DNA of 39,610 nt from Lentisphaerae bacterium RIFOXYA12_FULL_48_11 (lineage in GTDB: Bacteria; Verrucomicrobiota; Kiritimatiellia; UBA8416; YA12-FULL-48-11): the NCBI GenBank assembly GCA_001804885.1, contig MHBM01000181.1:1-39610 (forward strand), written 5' to 3'. Shown piece after piece: positions 28,131 through 35,096 of this stretch (position 1 is its first letter; every line of letters starts with the position of its first letter). The position numbers were made by a program, and so were the translations under genes. Below the pieces are notes generated by a model. It did not search any database and was not told where the DNA came from. It worked only from the letters and a program-made list of their open reading frames with translations.

Positions 28131-29777
28131 CTACTTTTCTCCTTTCATTAGGTTGCATTCCTTGTTCAGTTCATTCCTGATTCCCGGTATCAGTCTTGAA
28201 CTCACACTGACAACTTTAATGCCGAGATTCATTATTTTTGACAGATATGTCGGGTCTCCTGCCAGTTCACCGCAAACTGAGATCGATTTTCCCGTTGCTG
28301 CTCCGGCATCTGCTACGATCTTTATCATCTTCCAGAGAGCTGGCCGACCAGGGTTATAGTCATAAGCCACAAATTCATTATTTCTGTCAATTGCAAACAT
28401 GTACTGAATAAGGTCATTGGTTCCTATACTCCCGAAGTCGGCGTGTTCTAATATTTCCCTTGCATCGAGGCAGGCTGATGGCACTTCGAACATCACGCCA
28501 TGTTTAATTGTACCTTTTGGAGTATCCTTTATGGCCTCTTCAACAATGGTTTTCAATTCCAGGAATTGGGCCAGGTCAATAACCATGGGATACATAATGT
28601 TTATAGGGCCGTGTATGGAAGCCCTGGCCAGGGCGCGTGCCTGGTTCTGTAGAAGATCCTTTTTTCCGAGCAGAAGTCGTGCTCCGCGGAAACCAAGGGA
28701 AGGGTTTTGTTCATGGGATATGTTGAGAAAAGGGAAGGGCTTGTCGCTTCCAACGTCAAATGTCCTGAAAGTTACGGGGAGTCCTTTCATCTCTTTGACA
28801 ACATTTGAATAGCGTTGATAAAGTTCTTCTTGGCTGAGAAGTTTGCCGCTTATAATTATTTCCATTTCTGTCCTGTAAAGGCCTATTCCCTCTGCTTTCA
28901 TGTGGATTGCCTCTTTGACATCTGTCGCAAGGCTTATGTTGGCCATAACCTTGAGTCCGAGTACAGGGTCTGAAGCTGCGGGCATGAGGATGGGCTTTTC
29001 ATGTTCAACCCTGGCCATTGTAATTGTTTCTTCGCTGGGCCAGATCACAACTTCGCCGCTGTCGCCATTGATGAGCAGTTCCGTTCCACATCCGACTTTC
29101 TTTCTGAAGTCCGGCAGACCGCTTACTGCCGGAATGCCCAGTGCTCTTGCCAGTATTGCTCCATGCGAATTCTGTCCACCTCGTTCTGAAATAAAACCCA
29201 GCACCAGTTCTGTTTCGAGATCGACGGTCAGTGATGGAGTCAGTTCTTCGGCAACAATAATCCTGTTCTTTCCACGCTGGCAGTGTTTCTCGTCGGTACA
29301 CTGGAGCGAAGGTTTCATGTCGGACAGAACATCCAGAATCCGCCGTTTGACTTCGCCGAAGTCTGAGGCCCTGTCTCTCAGGTATTCATTGTCTACTTCC
29401 TGCAGGCGGGTTTCGTAGGAGTCGAGAACTGACGAAACTGCATTTTCTGCATTAACACAGTGATTTTTGATTAGGTCTGCAACTTTTTCGATCAGGGTAG
29501 TGTCTTCCATGATCATTTTCTGCGCAACAAATATTTCTGCTTCCGCGTTACCTATCCTTTCAGCTACCTGTTTTTTTATTTCGTCGAGTTTGTTGCCTGC
29601 AATTTCAATTGCCCGTTCTACACGCCCTATTTCCAGTTCAATACCTTCCCCCCTGACCTTGTACATGGGAAGGTTGCTGTGCCGCCTCTCGTTGAACATG
29701 CAGACTTTTGCTATCGCAAGTCCTGGACTGAGTGGAAGCCCTTTTATCTTTAATTCCTTTTGTAAACTTTTATTCAT
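28131..29777 (-). CDS. ptsI: Phosphoenolpyruvate-protein phosphotransferase (PTS enzyme I)
   Basis: This 548-aa enzyme transfers phosphate from PEP to HPr at the head of the PTS cascade. The phosphorylated histidine is H205 in GGQNSHGAILARALGIPAVSG. The PEP-binding barrel has LYRTEMEI, TFRTFDVGSDKPFPFL, GTNDLIQYMFAIDRN and C502 in SVCGELAGDP, at the same number as the E. coli active-site cysteine. No GAF domain is fused, so it is ordinary EI rather than PtsP. No HPr, EIIA or EII genes lie in the window. ATG 29777 follows AGAGAG, with a good promoter just upstream. Linkage to rubrerythrin by a one-base gap is unusual and may couple carbon or nitrogen signalling with redox defence. Confidence 0.95.
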   Translation of the reverse strand: MNKSLQKELKIKGLPLSPGLAIAKVCMFNERRHSNLPMYKVRGEGIELEIGRVERAIEIAGNKLDEIKKQVAERIGNAEAEIFVAQKMIMEDTTLIEKVADLIKNHCVNAENAVSSVLDSYETRLQEVDNEYLRDRASDFGEVKRRILDVLSDMKPSLQCTDEKHCQRGKNRIIVAEELTPSLTVDLETELVLGFISERGGQNSHGAILARALGIPAVSGLPDFRKKVGCGTELLINGDSGEVVIWPSEETITMARVEHEKPILMPAASDPVLGLKVMANISLATDVKEAIHMKAEGIGLYRTEMEIIISGKLLSQEELYQRYSNVVKEMKGLPVTFRTFDVGSDKPFPFLNISHEQNPSLGFRGARLLLGKKDLLQNQARALARASIHGPINIMYPMVIDLAQFLELKTIVEEAIKDTPKGTIKHGVMFEVPSACLDAREILEHADFGSIGTNDLIQYMFAIDRNNEFVAYDYNPGRPALWKMIKIVADAGAATGKSISVCGELAGDPTYLSKIMNLGIKVVSVSSRLIPGIRNELNKECNLMKGEK

Positions 29778-29794
29778 ACTCTCTTATACACTAT

Positions 29795-29824
29795 TTTATA
29801 AAGGTAGGGGTCGGGATTCGTCAA
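29795..29824 (-). promoter_or_regulatory. Promoter of the ptsI-rbr operon, covered by a palindrome
   Basis: On the minus strand TTGACG (29819-29824), an 18-base spacer and TATAAA (29795-29800) match the consensus at 5/6 each. Transcription should begin near 29788, leaving about 11 bases to ATG 29777. The -35 box is the loop of the 13-bp-arm palindrome at 29806-29835, so a bound protein would block it. Confidence 0.6.
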
Positions 29825-29835
29825 TCCCGACCCCT
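29806..29835. repeat. 13-bp-arm palindrome over the ptsI promoter
   Basis: AGGGGTCGGGATT (29806-29818) and AATCCCGACCCCT (29823-29835) are perfect complements around a 4-base loop CGTC. On the plus strand a T run (29835-29839) follows, so it also has the form of a rho-independent terminator for rightward transcription, although no plus-strand gene ends here. Operator, bidirectional insulator and dispersed palindromic repeat are all open. Confidence 0.8.
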
Positions 29836-29840
29836 TTTTC

Positions 29841-29865
29841 GTAACGGCCTGGTCGAAGCCGTTAC
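29841..29865. repeat. Second inverted repeat upstream of ptsI
   Basis: GTAACGGC (29841-29848) and GCCGTTAC (29858-29865) form a perfect 8-bp stem with a 9-base loop, starting six bases after the first palindrome ends. Tandem unrelated palindromes of this sort resemble REP-type elements. Confidence 0.7.
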
Positions 29866-29882
29866 TACTGGGAGGAATGTTA

Positions 29883-29975
29883 ATGAAGCTGTTTATTAGC
29901 CTCCATTGGTCTTTTTTCATTTCCAGGCGCTTTTTCTTGAGTCTCGCCTTTTTTCTTTATTATCCTGTTATATGA
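29883..29975 (+). CDS. Candidate small hydrophobic peptide
   Basis: A 30-codon plus-strand reading frame begins at ATG 29883 (or ATG 29877, in frame, 32 codons) and ends at TGA 29973-29975. GGGAGG at 29870-29875 is an ideal Shine-Dalgarno 7 bases before ATG 29883. The peptide is aromatic and hydrophobic (many Phe, Leu, Ile) with two arginines in the middle, able to span or coat a membrane, like small membrane peptides or type I toxin peptides. It lies opposite the gap between the exported thioredoxin and ptsI. No promoter is obvious and two hairpins precede it. It may be chance. Confidence 0.3.
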   Translation: MKLFISLHWSFFISRRFFLSLAFFLYYPVI

Positions 29976-30008
29976 TGTCACTTTCATTCGTTAAACCCTG
30001 TTCTTAAT

Positions 30009-30449
30009 TCAGTTCTTTATAAGTGTTTTCAGATGTTCAATGTACTCTGCCGGACCGGCTTTTCGGTAACCGGTTTTCGCAAGAACTTTCCCTGAAGCGT
30101 CAAGTAGCAGTACTGTTGGAAATCCTTCTACATTGTATTTCTCTGCAAGCATTTTATTCTGTTTTGAAGTTTCTTCCGGCAATTTGTTTTTCATTGGAAA
30201 ATCTGCCAGGAATAGTACTAGTTTGTCCTTGGCATAATCTTTGAATTCTTGCTTCGAAAGAATTTCTGAATCCAGTTTCATGCACCAGGCACACCAGTCA
30301 GACCCAGAGAAAACTGCCAGTACCTGTTGTTTCTTTTCAGTCGCTTCCTTGGTTGCCTTTTCGAAATTTGTCAGCCAGTCTGATCCTGATGCATTTATGT
30401 TTAATCCATACATCAAGAATGCTGTTAAGTATATTAATGTTTTCTTCAT
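30009..30449 (-). CDS. Exported thioredoxin-like protein
   Basis: This 146-aa protein has a signal peptide (TLIYLTAFLMYGLNINASG) and a thioredoxin fold of the YyaL/DsbD-gamma-like 'thioredoxin_7' type. The active site is SDWCAWCMKLD, with C53 and C56, and the cis-proline is in GFPTVLLLDASGKVLAKTGY. Exported proteins of this kind reduce periplasmic disulfides and receive electrons from DsbD; DsbD is encoded about 3 kb downstream on the same strand. It follows the small helical gene by 27 bases and probably shares its transcript. Start ATG 30449 follows AAGGAA. Partner proteins are not known. Confidence 0.85.
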   Translation of the reverse strand: MKKTLIYLTAFLMYGLNINASGSDWLTNFEKATKEATEKKQQVLAVFSGSDWCAWCMKLDSEILSKQEFKDYAKDKLVLFLADFPMKNKLPEETSKQNKMLAEKYNVEGFPTVLLLDASGKVLAKTGYRKAGPAEYIEHLKTLIKN

Positions 30450-30476
30450 TTTATATTTCCTTCTTATTCTGTTTCA

Positions 30477-30746
30477 TTACTTGTTTTCTTCCGAGTTATC
30501 CTCTTCCCATATTCCAAGAACTTTGTGAACATCACGCTCTCTTTCTGCTCTTCCTCTTATCTTGTAAGCGCAGTCACGTATTACCCCGTAAAGAACTGCG
30601 CACCCGTCATCTTTGCTTGAAGCTTCTCCCTCATCCGCAAGTATTGTAAGTTTCCTCGAGATTTCTAAAGCTTCTTTAAGGTGTTTGTTTGAGCTATTGT
30701 TCATTTTAATTCTTTCATTTTTCCAGTTTATAATCGCTAAATCCAT
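30477..30746 (-). CDS. Small conserved helical protein, function unknown
   Basis: This protein is 89 aa from ATG 30746 or 75 aa from ATG 30704. The body (EALEISRKLTILADEGEASSKDDGCAVLYGVIRDCAYKIRGRAERER) is predicted to be helical, with two cysteines 11 residues apart and an acidic tail. I do not recognise a named family. The start is a real puzzle. ATG 30746 has an ideal GGGAG five bases upstream. A -24/-12 promoter-like element overlaps that ATG, however, and would start transcription near 30724, which would leave only ATG 30704 with a weak AAAG. The gene heads the pair with the exported thioredoxin and sits directly downstream of the regulator gene and its repeat array. Confidence 0.7.
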   Translation of the reverse strand: MDLAIINWKNERIKMNNSSNKHLKEALEISRKLTILADEGEASSKDDGCAVLYGVIRDCAYKIRGRAERERDVHKVLGIWEEDNSEENK

Positions 30747-30751
30747 GCCAA
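30734..30751 (-). promoter_or_regulatory. Candidate sigma-54 (-24/-12) promoter
   Basis: On the minus strand TTGGCATG is followed by four bases and TAGCGA. GG (30748-30749) and GC (30736-30737) are exactly 12 bases apart as sigma-54 requires, and the TGGCA half is perfect. The -12 half reads TAGC instead of TTGC. It lies about 75 bases from the nearest TGAGACA repeat, a normal distance for enhancer-bound activators. Confidence 0.5.
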
Positions 30752-30824
30752 CTCCCGCCTGCCAAATGTTTTATTTGTAATATGTTGATTATCAATATTT
30801 AGTGAATTGTGAGTTTATCAGGTA

Positions 30825-30913
30825 TGAGACAGGGACGTGTCACTATTGTCTTGAATGTGAGACATTAGAAACATTTTTGTCGCGCGATGAGACAATCTGT
30901 CGTGGTGAGACAG
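30825..30913. promoter_or_regulatory. Four-copy TGAGACA array, probable enhancer sites
   Basis: TGAGACA occurs at 30825-30831, 30858-30864, 30888-30894 and 30906-30912, spaced 33, 30 and 18 bases. Each copy is opposed by a nearby TGTC (30838, 30847, 30878, 30898), giving imperfect dyads of TGTC and GACA. The array starts 12 bases after the stop of the sigma-54 activator gene and lies about 100-190 bases before the predicted start of the small-protein/thioredoxin transcript. This is the layout expected for upstream activator sites of the adjacent regulator. Confidence 0.65.
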
Positions 30914-30924
30914 GTGGAATAACT

Positions 30925-32682
30925 CTAAGTGCTGTTGTTTTCCAGGAAGCGATAAAAGGTGGCTCTTGATACACCAAGCAGTTTGGCGGCCTTGGCTCTG
31001 TTCTGTTTTGTTTGAACAAGCGCTTCTCTGACAGCTTCAATGTTAAGCTTTTGTCTCCGATGCTGTCCCGGATCTATTAAAGAATGTTCAGGAGAGTTTT
31101 CGCTGCGAATTATGGTCGAAGGGAAGTGTATTGGGTCTATTGCATTACTGTGGCATTTTACCAATGCAAACTGGATCCAGTTGTTCAATTCGCGCACATT
31201 GCCCGGCCAGTTATGTGACATCAGAACGTCCATGGCTGCTGCAGATATGGTGACTTCTTTTCTGCCAGTTTCGTTCAGAATTTGCTTGAGCAGATGATTG
31301 GCAAGCAAGGGAATATCATTGTTTCTTTCTCTCAGAGAGGGGAGGTGTATAGGGACCACGCTGAGCCGGTAAAAAAGATCTTCCCTGAAACGGCCTGCTG
31401 CCATTTCTTTGGCAATATCCTTGTTGGTTGCGCTGATTATTCTGACATCAACTTTGAGGGTTTTCTCGCTGCCAACCCGTTGAAATTCTCCTTGTTGAAG
31501 AACGCGTAGAAGTTTCACCTGCATTGGCTGGGAGATGTCGCCAATCTCGTCCAGGAAAATCGTTCCCCCGTCTGCCAGTTCAAACCGGCCTTTTTTGTCA
31601 CGGATTGCTCCGGTAAACGCGCCTTTTACATGGCCGAAAAGTTCGCTTTCAAGAAGTGATTCCGGTAATGCGCCACAGTTGACCGGTACAAATAGTTTAT
31701 TGGCACGGTGTCCTTCGTTATGTATTGCAGCAGCCACAAGTTCTTTGCCGGTACCGCTTTCGCCCTGTACCAGCACGGGTGCGTTCGAATCGGCCAGTTC
31801 ACGGATAAGATCGAAAATCTCCAGCATTTTTCTGTCGCGTCCGATGATGCCAGAGAAATTTTCCATTTCACCAACACGTCGGGAAAGTTCGCGTTCGCGG
31901 GTGAGGTCCCTGAAGGATACCAATACCCCGGCTTTTCTTCCACGGTGATCGGTCATGGCCTTAATTGTCATGTCGATGGAACGTTTTTCTCCACTCTTTG
32001 TGGTAATTTCCACGTTTTGCTTGTGTTTGTCGATATCGGGAGGAAGGCCATCACAGAATTTGCATTTTCCACCGCAGAAATTACCGGGGAAAACAGCATG
32101 ACAGTCCCGTCCAAGTACTTCTTCTCTATGGTATCCTGTTATCTGTTCGGCTGCAGAGTTGAAAAAGAAAATAAGTCGTTTTGTGTCATGCGCTATAATT
32201 CCATCCGATATATTGTTGAGAATGATATTTTCGCAGTCCCTGGCTGACATTAGGGCAGGGAGGTAGCCCCTGTCGAAGAAGTCGTCTACCAGCCTTCGGA
32301 TCTCATCCCGTATCTGTCGAAACAAACCAAGTGTTTCTTCATCGCTTGCCCCAAGCCTGTTCGGATCCGGCAGGTTCCATTCTACTATTTCGGGATAATC
32401 CGGGAGGACTGGACACAGCTCTGCTGCTTTCTGGCAAAGTGTTACAACAATATCAAAGTGCTGATCTTTCATGCCATCCAACGCTTTGGATTTATAATTT
32501 GAAATATCGATGCCTGCTTCAGACATGACTTTTACTGCTGCAGGATGAACGGATGTTGCCTTTGTTCCTGCGCTGATTATCTCGACGTCTTTGATTTGCC
32601 TTGCCCTGGCAAATGCTTCTGCCATCTGGCTCCGGCCGGCGTTTTCTGAACATAGAAATAAAATACGTCTCATTTGATCCAT
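30925..32682 (-). CDS. Sigma-54 activator with arsenate-reductase-like and PAS sensor domains
   Basis: This 585-aa transcription factor has three parts. Residues 5-140 are a low-molecular-weight phosphatase/ArsC fold: C11 to R17 forms the CX5R loop (CSENAGR, then SQMAEAF), D106-P107 is the acid loop, and C83 and C90 (TLCQKAAELCP) match the redox pair of thioredoxin-coupled ArsC (C10, C82, C89 in S. aureus). Residues 150-265 are a PAS domain with C194, C203, C207 and C210. Residues 276-510 are the AAA+ sigma-54 domain with GESGTGKE (307-314), GAFTGA (354-359) and TIFLDEIGD. A Fis-type helix-turn-helix (about 546-585) ends the protein. It may sense oxyanions or thiol redox state, which is inference. 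It follows the methyltransferase gene by 39 bases. Confidence 0.93.
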   Translation of the reverse strand: MDQMRRILFLCSENAGRSQMAEAFARARQIKDVEIISAGTKATSVHPAAVKVMSEAGIDISNYKSKALDGMKDQHFDIVVTLCQKAAELCPVLPDYPEIVEWNLPDPNRLGASDEETLGLFRQIRDEIRRLVDDFFDRGYLPALMSARDCENIILNNISDGIIAHDTKRLIFFFNSAAEQITGYHREEVLGRDCHAVFPGNFCGGKCKFCDGLPPDIDKHKQNVEITTKSGEKRSIDMTIKAMTDHRGRKAGVLVSFRDLTRERELSRRVGEMENFSGIIGRDRKMLEIFDLIRELADSNAPVLVQGESGTGKELVAAAIHNEGHRANKLFVPVNCGALPESLLESELFGHVKGAFTGAIRDKKGRFELADGGTIFLDEIGDISQPMQVKLLRVLQQGEFQRVGSEKTLKVDVRIISATNKDIAKEMAAGRFREDLFYRLSVVPIHLPSLRERNNDIPLLANHLLKQILNETGRKEVTISAAAMDVLMSHNWPGNVRELNNWIQFALVKCHSNAIDPIHFPSTIIRSENSPEHSLIDPGQHRRQKLNIEAVREALVQTKQNRAKAAKLLGVSRATFYRFLENNST

Positions 32683-32721
32683 TTATATTGAATTTTTTGA
32701 AGAAAAGCGAGTGTTTTGAGG

Positions 32722-33714
32722 CTATGGTTTCCTGGCTGAAGCGAGCCAGTGGGGCATTGGAGGGGGCAGAGGCGAGCATGAGAATTCCGTGAATCCTGCG
32801 CCGGCAAGCCAACTTGACAGTTCTTTGTCTGAGAACACCCATCCGTTTTCAGTGGTCAATGCCATATTTACAGCGAACATGGCGGAAAACCTGGGTTGGG
32901 TGTGGGTTACATCCGTCATCATGTCCAGAACATAAACGAGTCCGCCCGGGAGCAATGCATTAAAAGCGCGCTTGAAGAGATCTGCAATTGATTCAGGGGC
33001 TTCCTGGTGCAGTACGCCGAAGAAGATGATTACGTCATTGCGTGATGGGAATGGGGTTGTATGGTAATCCCCGGCCAGTGTCAAAACCCTTTGCTGCATT
33101 CCTGCTGACTGGATGAGTTCTCCTGCAACTTTAACTATTTCCGGAAGGTCTAGGACAGTACATTCAATTTCCGGATGGGCTTTTGCGATCAGTGTTGAGT
33201 AAGTACCAGGGCCTCCGCCTACATCGAATAATTTCTTTTTACCCTTGAGGTTAAGTTGCGGAACAACTGCCTGGCCTATGCCCATGGCGCGACCGTGCAT
33301 TGACAGTACAAAATTTCGGGTACGGTCTTTGTCTTCACCAAGATGAATTTCCGGCTTCTCCACCGGTTTACCGCTTTTTACCATTACTGATAACCGTCCC
33401 CACGCTTCATATACGTCGCGGTTATAGCGAATGGCCTTTGTAAGATCGGCAGGAGAACCTGGGGTTAGAAATAAGGACGATTCAGGGGTATTGAGATATA
33501 AATGGCCTTCCTTGTTCAGAAGTCCGAGGGCAACGCATGCGTCGAGTAGGAGCCTTGCGCCTCTTGAATTTATCTTACATGAATGCGCAATTGTTTCTGA
33601 ATCCGCTTTTTTTATTTCTGCAAGTGTTGAGAAAATACCCAGGTCGGACGCCGTAAAAAGAACGCACGAATCGTAGAAGCTGCTGGCCATGTCAACTATC
33701 TTTGAAGGATTCAT
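32722..33714 (-). CDS. SAM-dependent O-methyltransferase (COMT-like)
   Basis: This 330-aa protein has an N-terminal winged-helix dimerisation domain (SSFYDSCVLFTASDLGIFSTLA) and a Rossmann methyltransferase domain whose SAM motif is LFDVGGGPGTYSTLIAKAHP, followed by CTVLDLPEIV. This arrangement is that of O-methyltransferase family 2, which also includes hydroxyneurosporene and acetylserotonin methyltransferases; substrates vary and cannot be read here. The start is set at ATG 33714, with AGAGG about 9 bases upstream and a good promoter beyond; an open frame to 33834 would put the promoter inside the gene. The regulator gene follows after 39 bases and is likely co-transcribed. There are no cysteine motifs of arsenite methyltransferase ArsM. 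Confidence 0.85.
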   Translation of the reverse strand: MNPSKIVDMASSFYDSCVLFTASDLGIFSTLAEIKKADSETIAHSCKINSRGARLLLDACVALGLLNKEGHLYLNTPESSLFLTPGSPADLTKAIRYNRDVYEAWGRLSVMVKSGKPVEKPEIHLGEDKDRTRNFVLSMHGRAMGIGQAVVPQLNLKGKKKLFDVGGGPGTYSTLIAKAHPEIECTVLDLPEIVKVAGELIQSAGMQQRVLTLAGDYHTTPFPSRNDVIIFFGVLHQEAPESIADLFKRAFNALLPGGLVYVLDMMTDVTHTQPRFSAMFAVNMALTTENGWVFSDKELSSWLAGAGFTEFSCSPLPPPMPHWLASARKP

Positions 33715-33738
33715 TACTTTGTACCTCTTTTTATCATT

Positions 33739-33766
33739 ATTATCAGTTTGCAGGGTTTGGTGACAA
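33739..33766 (-). promoter_or_regulatory. Promoter of the methyltransferase-regulator transcript
   Basis: TTGTCA (33761-33766), 16 bases and GATAAT (33739-33744) on the minus strand match the consensus at 5/6 each and end 25 bases before ATG 33714. Confidence 0.6.
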
Positions 33767-33832
33767 GCTTGATGAGAAATGTTAAAAGAATAAGAAAATG
33801 AATTTTCGATTACCAGAGACAAGGGGGCAATC

Positions 33833-34048
33833 ATGATTGACAGCAGAAAAGCGCAGAGAACTTCAATAGATGTGCTTCAGATAGCTTTAAGAAAAGAAGA
33901 GGCATCGTGCAGGTTATACGAGGGAATGCTGAATGATTCAAAGGTCAGTTTTGTCCGTGAACTTCTGGAGAAGCTACGGGATGAAGAAGTCAGACACGTG
34001 AGAATGATCAGGAAAAAGATTGTACAGCTTGAAGCGGGCAGGGGTTAA
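33833..34048 (+). CDS. Half-ferritin-like (rubrerythrin-related) small protein
   Basis: This 71-aa protein is two helices. The first holds RKEEASCRLYEGML and the second LLEKLRDEEVRHVRMIRKKI. The E...Y spacing and the EExxH motif (EEVRH) are those of one half of a ferritin-like diiron bundle such as rubrerythrin. As each chain supplies only two helices, a four-helix diiron site would need a dimer. AAGGGGG sits six bases before ATG 33833, a strong Shine-Dalgarno. It is divergent from the methyltransferase gene. It could bind iron or be a non-metal relic; no rubredoxin cysteines are present. Confidence 0.7.
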   Translation: MIDSRKAQRTSIDVLQIALRKEEASCRLYEGMLNDSKVSFVRELLEKLRDEEVRHVRMIRKKIVQLEAGRG

Positions 34049-34068
34049 TGCGTCCCGGGTATATGGAC

Positions 34069-35022
34069 TTAAGAACGAGAAGAGGATTTATACCATTCAA
34101 TGAAGCGATGGACGCCGTCTTCAATTGTTGTCGAAGGATTGTAATCCAGCAGGCGCTTGGCCTTGGAAACATCAGCGCAGGTTATTTCGACGTCACCGGG
34201 TTGGATGGGCAGATTGTTTTTGATGGCCTTTTTGCCCAGCTCCTGCTCTATGATTTCCAGAAGTTTTGAGAGCATGGTTGTTCGCGATTCACCGAGATTG
34301 AAGATTTCAAAACCGAGGTCACGATCTATTGCGGCGGTGACACCGTTGATAATGTCGGTATAAAATGTATAATCCCGGGCAGTACTGCCGTCACCGAAAA
34401 ACGGAATTTCCCTGCCCTGGTCGATCAATGTGGTGAATTTATGTATTGCCATGTCGGGACGCTGCCGCGGTCCGTAGGCAGTGAAGAACCTGAGTACATT
34501 GCATGAAATGCCGAACAGGTGGTGATAATTAAAGCAGTAAAGTTCGCCTGCTGCCTTGGTTGCGGCGTAAGGGCTGATGGGCTTGTCTATTCTTGCATCC
34601 TCCCGGAACGGGGTTTCCTTTACATTGCCGTAGACGCTTGAAGATGATGCGAATACAAAACGTTTAATCTGATGACGCCTTGCCATTTCAAGCAGGTTCA
34701 TTGTTCCCTTGCAGTTGACTTCTTCGTAGAGCAGCGGCTGTTCGAGACTGGGCCTGACACCTGCCCGTGCTGCAAGGTGAACGATGATATCAAATGAATT
34801 GCTGTCAAAAATCTTCTGGATGAGTTTCATATCAAGGATGTCGCCCTTGATGAAGCTCATATTGGTGGATCTCATGGCCTTTGCCAGGTTTTGTTCCTTG
34901 ATACGGGGGTTGTAGTAGTCGTTAAGGTTGTCGATGACTACAACCTTGTCGCCGCGTTCGAGCAGTTTTTCCGTAAGATGGCTTCCGATGAATCCTGCTC
35001 CCCCTGTAACCAGTATTTCCAT
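34069..35022 (-). CDS. UDP-glucuronate 4-epimerase-like NAD-dependent epimerase
   Basis: This 317-aa enzyme is an extended short-chain dehydrogenase. GGAGFIGSH (residues 7-15) binds NAD, SSSSVYG carries the catalytic serine region, and SPYAATKAAGE gives the Tyr-xxx-Lys pair. Blocks DNLNDYYNPRIKEQNL near residue 32 and the C-terminal TTIEDGVHRFIEWYK are characteristic of UDP-glucuronate 4-epimerases, which make UDP-galacturonate for polysaccharides. UDP-glucose 4-epimerase activity cannot be excluded. ATG 35022 follows AAGGAT. It lies 74 bases after the CNNM-like gene and converges on the half-ferritin gene. Its product would serve the same surface polysaccharide pathway as the genes at the right edge. 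Confidence 0.87.
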   Translation of the reverse strand: MEILVTGGAGFIGSHLTEKLLERGDKVVVIDNLNDYYNPRIKEQNLAKAMRSTNMSFIKGDILDMKLIQKIFDSNSFDIIVHLAARAGVRPSLEQPLLYEEVNCKGTMNLLEMARRHQIKRFVFASSSSVYGNVKETPFREDARIDKPISPYAATKAAGELYCFNYHHLFGISCNVLRFFTAYGPRQRPDMAIHKFTTLIDQGREIPFFGDGSTARDYTFYTDIINGVTAAIDRDLGFEIFNLGESRTTMLSKLLEIIEQELGKKAIKNNLPIQPGDVEITCADVSKAKRLLDYNPSTTIEDGVHRFIEWYKSSSRS

Positions 35023-35096
35023 ATCGCTTTATCCTTTTTTTTCGTGGGTTGAATGTATATCTGTTTTGAGCCGATCTGTCAAAAAACCTTTTTGGT

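Noticed and set aside
32722-33714. Arsenite methyltransferase (ArsM) next to the ArsC-like regulator
   Set aside because: The protein has a COMT-type dimerisation domain and lacks the conserved ArsM cysteines; adjacency alone does not make it an arsenic gene.
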